Shown here: positions 60,101-64,000 of the stretch, piece by piece
Position numbering within the stretch: the stretch's first letter is position 1
How the letters are laid out: the number at the start of each line of letters is the position of its first letter
Assembly (NCBI RefSeq): GCF_037038585.1
Contig: NC_092525.1
Location: forward strand, 23,332,867 to 23,396,866
DNA: 64,000 nt
Reading direction: 5' to 3'
Source of the DNA: Patagioenas fasciata
Lineage: Eukaryota; Chordata; Aves; Columbiformes; Columbidae
Program-made: the position numbers and the translations under genes
Notes under the pieces: model-generated
What the model saw: only the letters and a program-made list of their open reading frames with translations
Told to the model about the DNA's origin: nothing
Databases searched by the model: none

Positions 60101-63100
60101 TTCTCACCATATGCATCAGTGACTGTTAATGGATGTCATCTCTTCTGCCAGCTGTGCCTGATCCTTCTGGTGTTTGCAGTAGTTACATCTGGCATGGTTT
60201 AGCCTGGGACTGCAAAAGGTTGCTGGTGCTGTTAATATCTCAGATAAAAGTTTTTAATCCTGGTTTTTGAATGCAAATGGTTCTCAATTTCTTTAGTGGT
60301 TCTTGGGTGTAATTTATGCAGCCGTGTGGGCTTGCAATGGTTCTAGTTTTTTAGCATTTCCACTAGTCACTACTGTAATAGGACATGCCTGTTAAACGTT
60401 TTCAGGCAGGCACATACCTGACTTTATCCAGAACCTGATGAGAGCCTCTCCTGCACAGTGGTTCACACTTATGGTTTTGTGGGGTTTTTTAATTTTATTT
60501 TTTTTGTCGAGTACTAGATCTGGATCATGTTCAAGTCCTACTTTCTTTGTTGTATTTCAAGCAGGTCATTATTTAGTCCTTAAATCTGCTGATACAGACT
60601 TTTAGCTGCTGGCTGATTCTCTTTGTTGCCAACATAAACTTTATCAAAACAATTTGTATCATTAATAAGAGCTCCCACCTCTCTTATAGGGGTGAGGCGG
60701 GGACGGAAAATGTTCTGCTGGGCAAACCCTCTTTTTCTGTCTGTGGCTTGTCTTTGGTTTTGGCGAAGGGGATTGATTCTCTGATAAAGGATATGGAAGG
60801 TATTTCTCTTTGAAAATACTCCCTCCTGTCTGAATGACATAATGAGGCTGCTGAAAACAGAGCATGTGTCTTGCAGACTGGGTGAAGAAGGGGGTAGGGA
60901 GGCAGACACACAAATCTCACACCCCTTTTGTCCTTTTTATGTCCTCCTTTCCTGCCCAGCTGTCCTTGCCCCATATTTTAGGAGAGCTCTAGTTCTAGGC
61001 CTTCTAGCCAAATAGGTTCACATGACTTAAGTGTCTACCTTGGCAAATTGTCCCACTATTATTTCAAAAGCCCTGTTAATACTTTGTGTCGCTTGAGCCA
61101 TGGGAAGCCAGCAGAACGCAGAGCTTGCAGGCATGTTGTGCTGCACACACGGCCCCACTTGCCACTGTGTTCCAGTGTGTGTCATCTTGGAGATCTCTGT
61201 AGGTGGTGACGGGGAAATGGAGAGTGTGACAGCAGGGCCAGTATGGTAGAGTGTGCTGGGAAGGGAGAGGTCTCTGGAAGTGTACTGTGCACCCAAAATG
61301 ATCCTCTGATGGTAAAATAGCCCCAGTCTTTGGCATGCCACAACATGTGGTATTAGCAAGCTCTGGATCTGAGCATCTGAAAGAGAAGATGCAGCAGACA
61401 CGGCTGAAATGGTTTCATTGTCCCTGCCCTCTCACGCACTCAGAAAAAAAAAAAGGCATCTTTGTGAAAATAGGAAGCGGTGGGTGAGAAATAATTATGC
61501 TTCTGACATTTAAAGGAAACTGCTGCTGTGCCTGCAATCCCACCAAGACGAGCTCTCTGCATTAAACACAGTGTCAGAAAAAAAACTTGAGTCTGGATCT
61601 TCTTCAGGCAAAGCTGTGTGCTTGATGACTTCTGATGGGCTTGTCAGCAATGACCCCAACTTGGAGAAAGTCCTGGGCTCCAGTCGCGGAGCTGTCACGT
61701 ATTTTACAGCAGCTGAACAGGCCAGAGAGGCCATTAAAGAAATGGGAGCTCCCTGACACCCCTGTCTGTGTTTCATGGGCACTCTGTGCTCATTGCTCTG
61801 AGAGCAAGGGAGTGCAGGCACTGACTGCAAGTCCCCCCACACATGGCTCAGATGCTGGTGGCAGCAGCAGGGCTGGAGTGCTGTGCCAGGGTGTGATGGA
61901 GAGTGTGCTGGCAGGAGATGTCCAACCATCCTGCTGCTGCTCTGGGCTCCCTGTGCCTTGGAGGCATCTCTCTTTCTCTGTGCCCAGCATGTGGCATGGG
62001 AGCTGTGGAGCTGAGCCCAGCCTTTTGTGTGACCCTCTCTTGTAAGGATTGTGGGAGCAGATGAGGACCTGTCCTCAGGCTGGCTGGGGAGCACTAGCAC
62101 TGTTCTGGAATGCAGAGAGGGCAGGCATGACCACGCTTAAACTGATGGAGCTAAATTTATGTTCCTTTTGTGTATTTTACATTGGAAACCTAGAAGTACA
62201 AGAAAGAGCCAGGTAGCTTGCCGAAACCTCTCGTGCTGCAGATCACTGCTGCAGCAAACGGCTGTGGTGAACATCTTCAAAAAGCAGTGGGGTGTCTGGC
62301 GGTGCAGGCAAGGCTTTGAGGACACATCTGACTTACTGGTGTGGTTGGAGGCAAAGCTGAGCCCTTGCTTTGGAGAAATAAGTTGCTAAATCATTCTGTT
62401 CTCAGACCCCAGTTTTGATGTTCAAGATCAAAGCCTGCACGTTGGGATTGCTTCCTTCAGCCACAGAGGAGACAAATCTCCAGTTTGTTATTGTATTAAG
62501 CATTTCCTTTTCTTAAGCACTACCCAATACAAATACACACTTCAACATAGGTCTGTAAAAAGGAAGAACAAACTGCTGGTTATAATCACTTGTGTGCACC
62601 TGTAAATCTGTGGAAAAATCTGATTGCCACCACTAGGAAATCTGTGGCCAATGAAGAATGAAAATTGAGAAACTGTAAACTGAGGAATGGAAATGTCCTC
62701 CCCATCTCTCCTCATTATGATTTCATAATGAGGTCTTATAAGTGCTGGTCCTTGCAGCATGGCCTGAATTTTGGACCCTTTCTTGGAACGTTAAGAGAAA
62801 TTCCACCAAGAGGAGTAGCACTGTGTCTATCCCAGGCTTTAATCACAAGTTACTCAGCCAGGTTACATCCTGCTGCAGTACTTAGCATTCACCTGAAGAA
62901 ATGATGTAAAAGCCTTTCCGTCTCTAAAGCTGCTTTGGGTTAGAAGAGGACCCTAGTACCAGACTGAGTACTTGGAAAGGCAAGAAAGGCATCAGAAGCT
63001 GCCAGAAGAGCCTGCTCGTGCACTGCGTATTTCCCACAGTGCCTGGCCAGTGCCCCGTGGTGGTTCGGTGTGGGTGAGAGCAGCCCACTGAGCTGGCTCT

Positions 63101-63435
63101 ATATGGGCTGTTAATGCTGAGGCTGCTGCGTTGACAATGCCTTCCACTTTTCAGGCTGTTTTTTAATCACAGTGGATTGATGTCTGTGACTGGTGTTTTG
63201 TGACTTAGGATCTGTGCCCCAAAAAGCAGCCAAAGAAAAGGCGGGATGCACAACAGACAGCAGTAAGTCATCCTGTGTGAAATGAAGCAACTCCTCAGCA
63301 TCCACAGCTACTCTTGGGATCAGGTCTTCATCCTTCTGCTGAGGGGAGGAGTCCTCAGCTCTGCCTCTCCCTATTTGAGCCGGACACCAGAGGTTTTGTC
63401 ATTCCTCTTGCTCTGCTTTGGTGCAGGACATGGCA
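57102..63435. other. Intergenic region between SUCO and FASLG
   Basis: About 6.3 kb without a supportable gene. A G/T-rich patch with a T15 run lies at about 58430-58530, and an A-run near 61445. Frames up to 196 codons (minus strand, 61510-62100) are open but unrecognised and overlap other open frames. Regulatory elements for FASLG could lie here, but none can be assigned from sequence. Confidence 0.5.
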
Positions 63436-63498
63436 GTGGAAAAGCAGCTGCCTCTGCCTGAGTGGGCTGCTGGAAAGGGTGGTTGGCTGGTGGGTGTG
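63436..63498 (+). promoter_or_regulatory. FASLG: Possible NFAT and Egr sites upstream of FASLG
   Basis: GTGGAAAA (63436-63443) and TGGAAAG (63471-63477) carry the NFAT core GGAAA. GGTGGGTGTG (63489-63498) resembles an Egr site. NFAT and Egr2/3 are established activators of mammalian FASLG in T cells. These short motifs, 330-400 bp upstream, are candidates only and occur often by chance. Confidence 0.25.
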
Positions 63499-63796
63499 TG
63501 CTGGACTGATTACTCAGCCCCTGACAGGCAGTGCAGCCCTCGCGTGCCCCATGAGCACTTGGCTGCTGAGTGCACCTGCTTCCCGAGCTGGCTGCCAGTG
63601 TGGTTTTGTGTGAGCACGGTCTACCGCCAGGCTTGTCCCGCTCTCTGTGCCTGCTGCCTCGGTGTGGGAGGAGCAGGCGGGTGCCCTCAACTTGCAGCAA
63701 AGGCGGAAGCTCTTTGGGGTTTGCTGTTGATGCTTGAGGCTTTCATAGAGTTGCAGCATCTGAGCTGAGGTGTTTGCTGCTGGACTGATGCAGGCG

Positions 63797-63835
63797 TATA
63801 AAGGCAGAGCTGGGTCTTCCCCCAGGGCTCAGTCT
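63797..63835 (+). promoter_or_regulatory. FASLG: FASLG core promoter (TATA box and initiator)
   Basis: TATAAAG at 63797-63803 is followed by TCAGTCT at 63829-63835, a full match to the initiator consensus YYANWYY with its A at 63831, 34 bases after the first T of the TATA box. This predicts a leader of only about 35 nt before the first ATG. Confidence 0.7.
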
Positions 63836-63865
63836 GGGACAGCCCAGGCAGTTTTTGGTTGCCAT

Positions 63866-64000
63866 ATGGAAGATAACGCCAACCACATCCAGCCCATCCC
63901 ACTCCCAGCCATGCAGCAGAACTTGAACTACGTGTACCCCCAGATCTTTTGGGTGGACGGCTGTGCCAGCACAAGTGCTTCCTGCCCCTCAGCACCCCCT
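63866..64000 (+). CDS. FASLG: FASLG, Fas ligand, N-terminal part (cut by window edge)
   Basis: The first 45 codons of exon 1, open to the right edge. FASLG is a type II membrane TNF-superfamily ligand that triggers apoptosis through FAS. Only its cytosolic N terminus is visible. Identified by MQQNLNYVYPQIFWVD, which matches mammalian MQQPFNYPYPQIYWVD, and by position after SUCO as in human. A Ser/Cys/Pro stretch follows, where mammals have a long proline-rich SH3-binding region. Two in-frame ATGs exist. The first (63866, C at -3) adds MEDNANHIQPIPLPA. The second (63911, G at -3) is the one equivalent to the mammalian start. I give the longer frame, but initiation at 63911, alone or by leaky scanning, is quite possible. 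The transmembrane and TNF domains lie outside the window. Confidence 0.9.
   Translation, partial: MEDNANHIQPIPLPAMQQNLNYVYPQIFWVDGCASTSASCPSAPP

Noticed and set aside
61510-62100. 196-codon minus-strand frame between SUCO and FASLG
   Set aside because: Unrecognised sequence, overlapped by open plus-strand frames, with no splice or promoter support.

Overview
The window looks like avian nuclear DNA. It carries 3' ends of CR1 LINEs, the usual bird retroposon, ending in the diagnostic TTCTGTGATTCTGTGA-type tail. It also shows the vertebrate gene order PIGC - SUCO - FASLG, which I recall from human 1q24.3. I cannot name the species from sequence alone. There are no prokaryotic features, no CRISPR array and no intact mobile element.

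Layout. Bases 1-1200 are GC-rich flank. PIGC lies on the minus strand with an uninterrupted coding region (2182 to 1304) and a CpG-rich start region. From 2440 to about 12420 the DNA is GC-rich intergenic sequence with one truncated CR1 (about 3119-3618). Two CpG-rich promoter blocks follow. One, at about 12425-12660, has YY1-, ZNF143- and NF-Y-type sites. The other, at about 12850-13247, is the proximal SUCO promoter. SUCO then fills 13248-52923 on the plus strand. I could place 24 coding exons by splice sites, reading phase and my memory of the human protein. They sum to 3756 nt, a 1251-residue protein plus stop, close to the human length of 1254 that I recall. Its 3' UTR ends near 54405. 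About 9 kb of intergenic sequence with a small CR1 remnant leads to the TATA/initiator promoter and first 45 codons of FASLG, which runs off the right edge.

Functions. PIGC is an ER membrane subunit of the enzyme that starts GPI-anchor synthesis. SUCO is an ER/nuclear-envelope SUN-domain glycoprotein linked to osteoblast function. FASLG is the TNF-family death ligand. They are neighbours by conserved synteny, not parts of one pathway.

Points of interest are a 15-codon upstream ORF whose stop overlaps the SUCO start (ATGA), a GC-AG intron, a 21-nt microexon, a NAGNAG acceptor, a perfect 30 x 12-bp minisatellite in a SUCO intron, a second CpG promoter block, and two in-frame start codons in FASLG. 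I found no convincing undescribed biological system.
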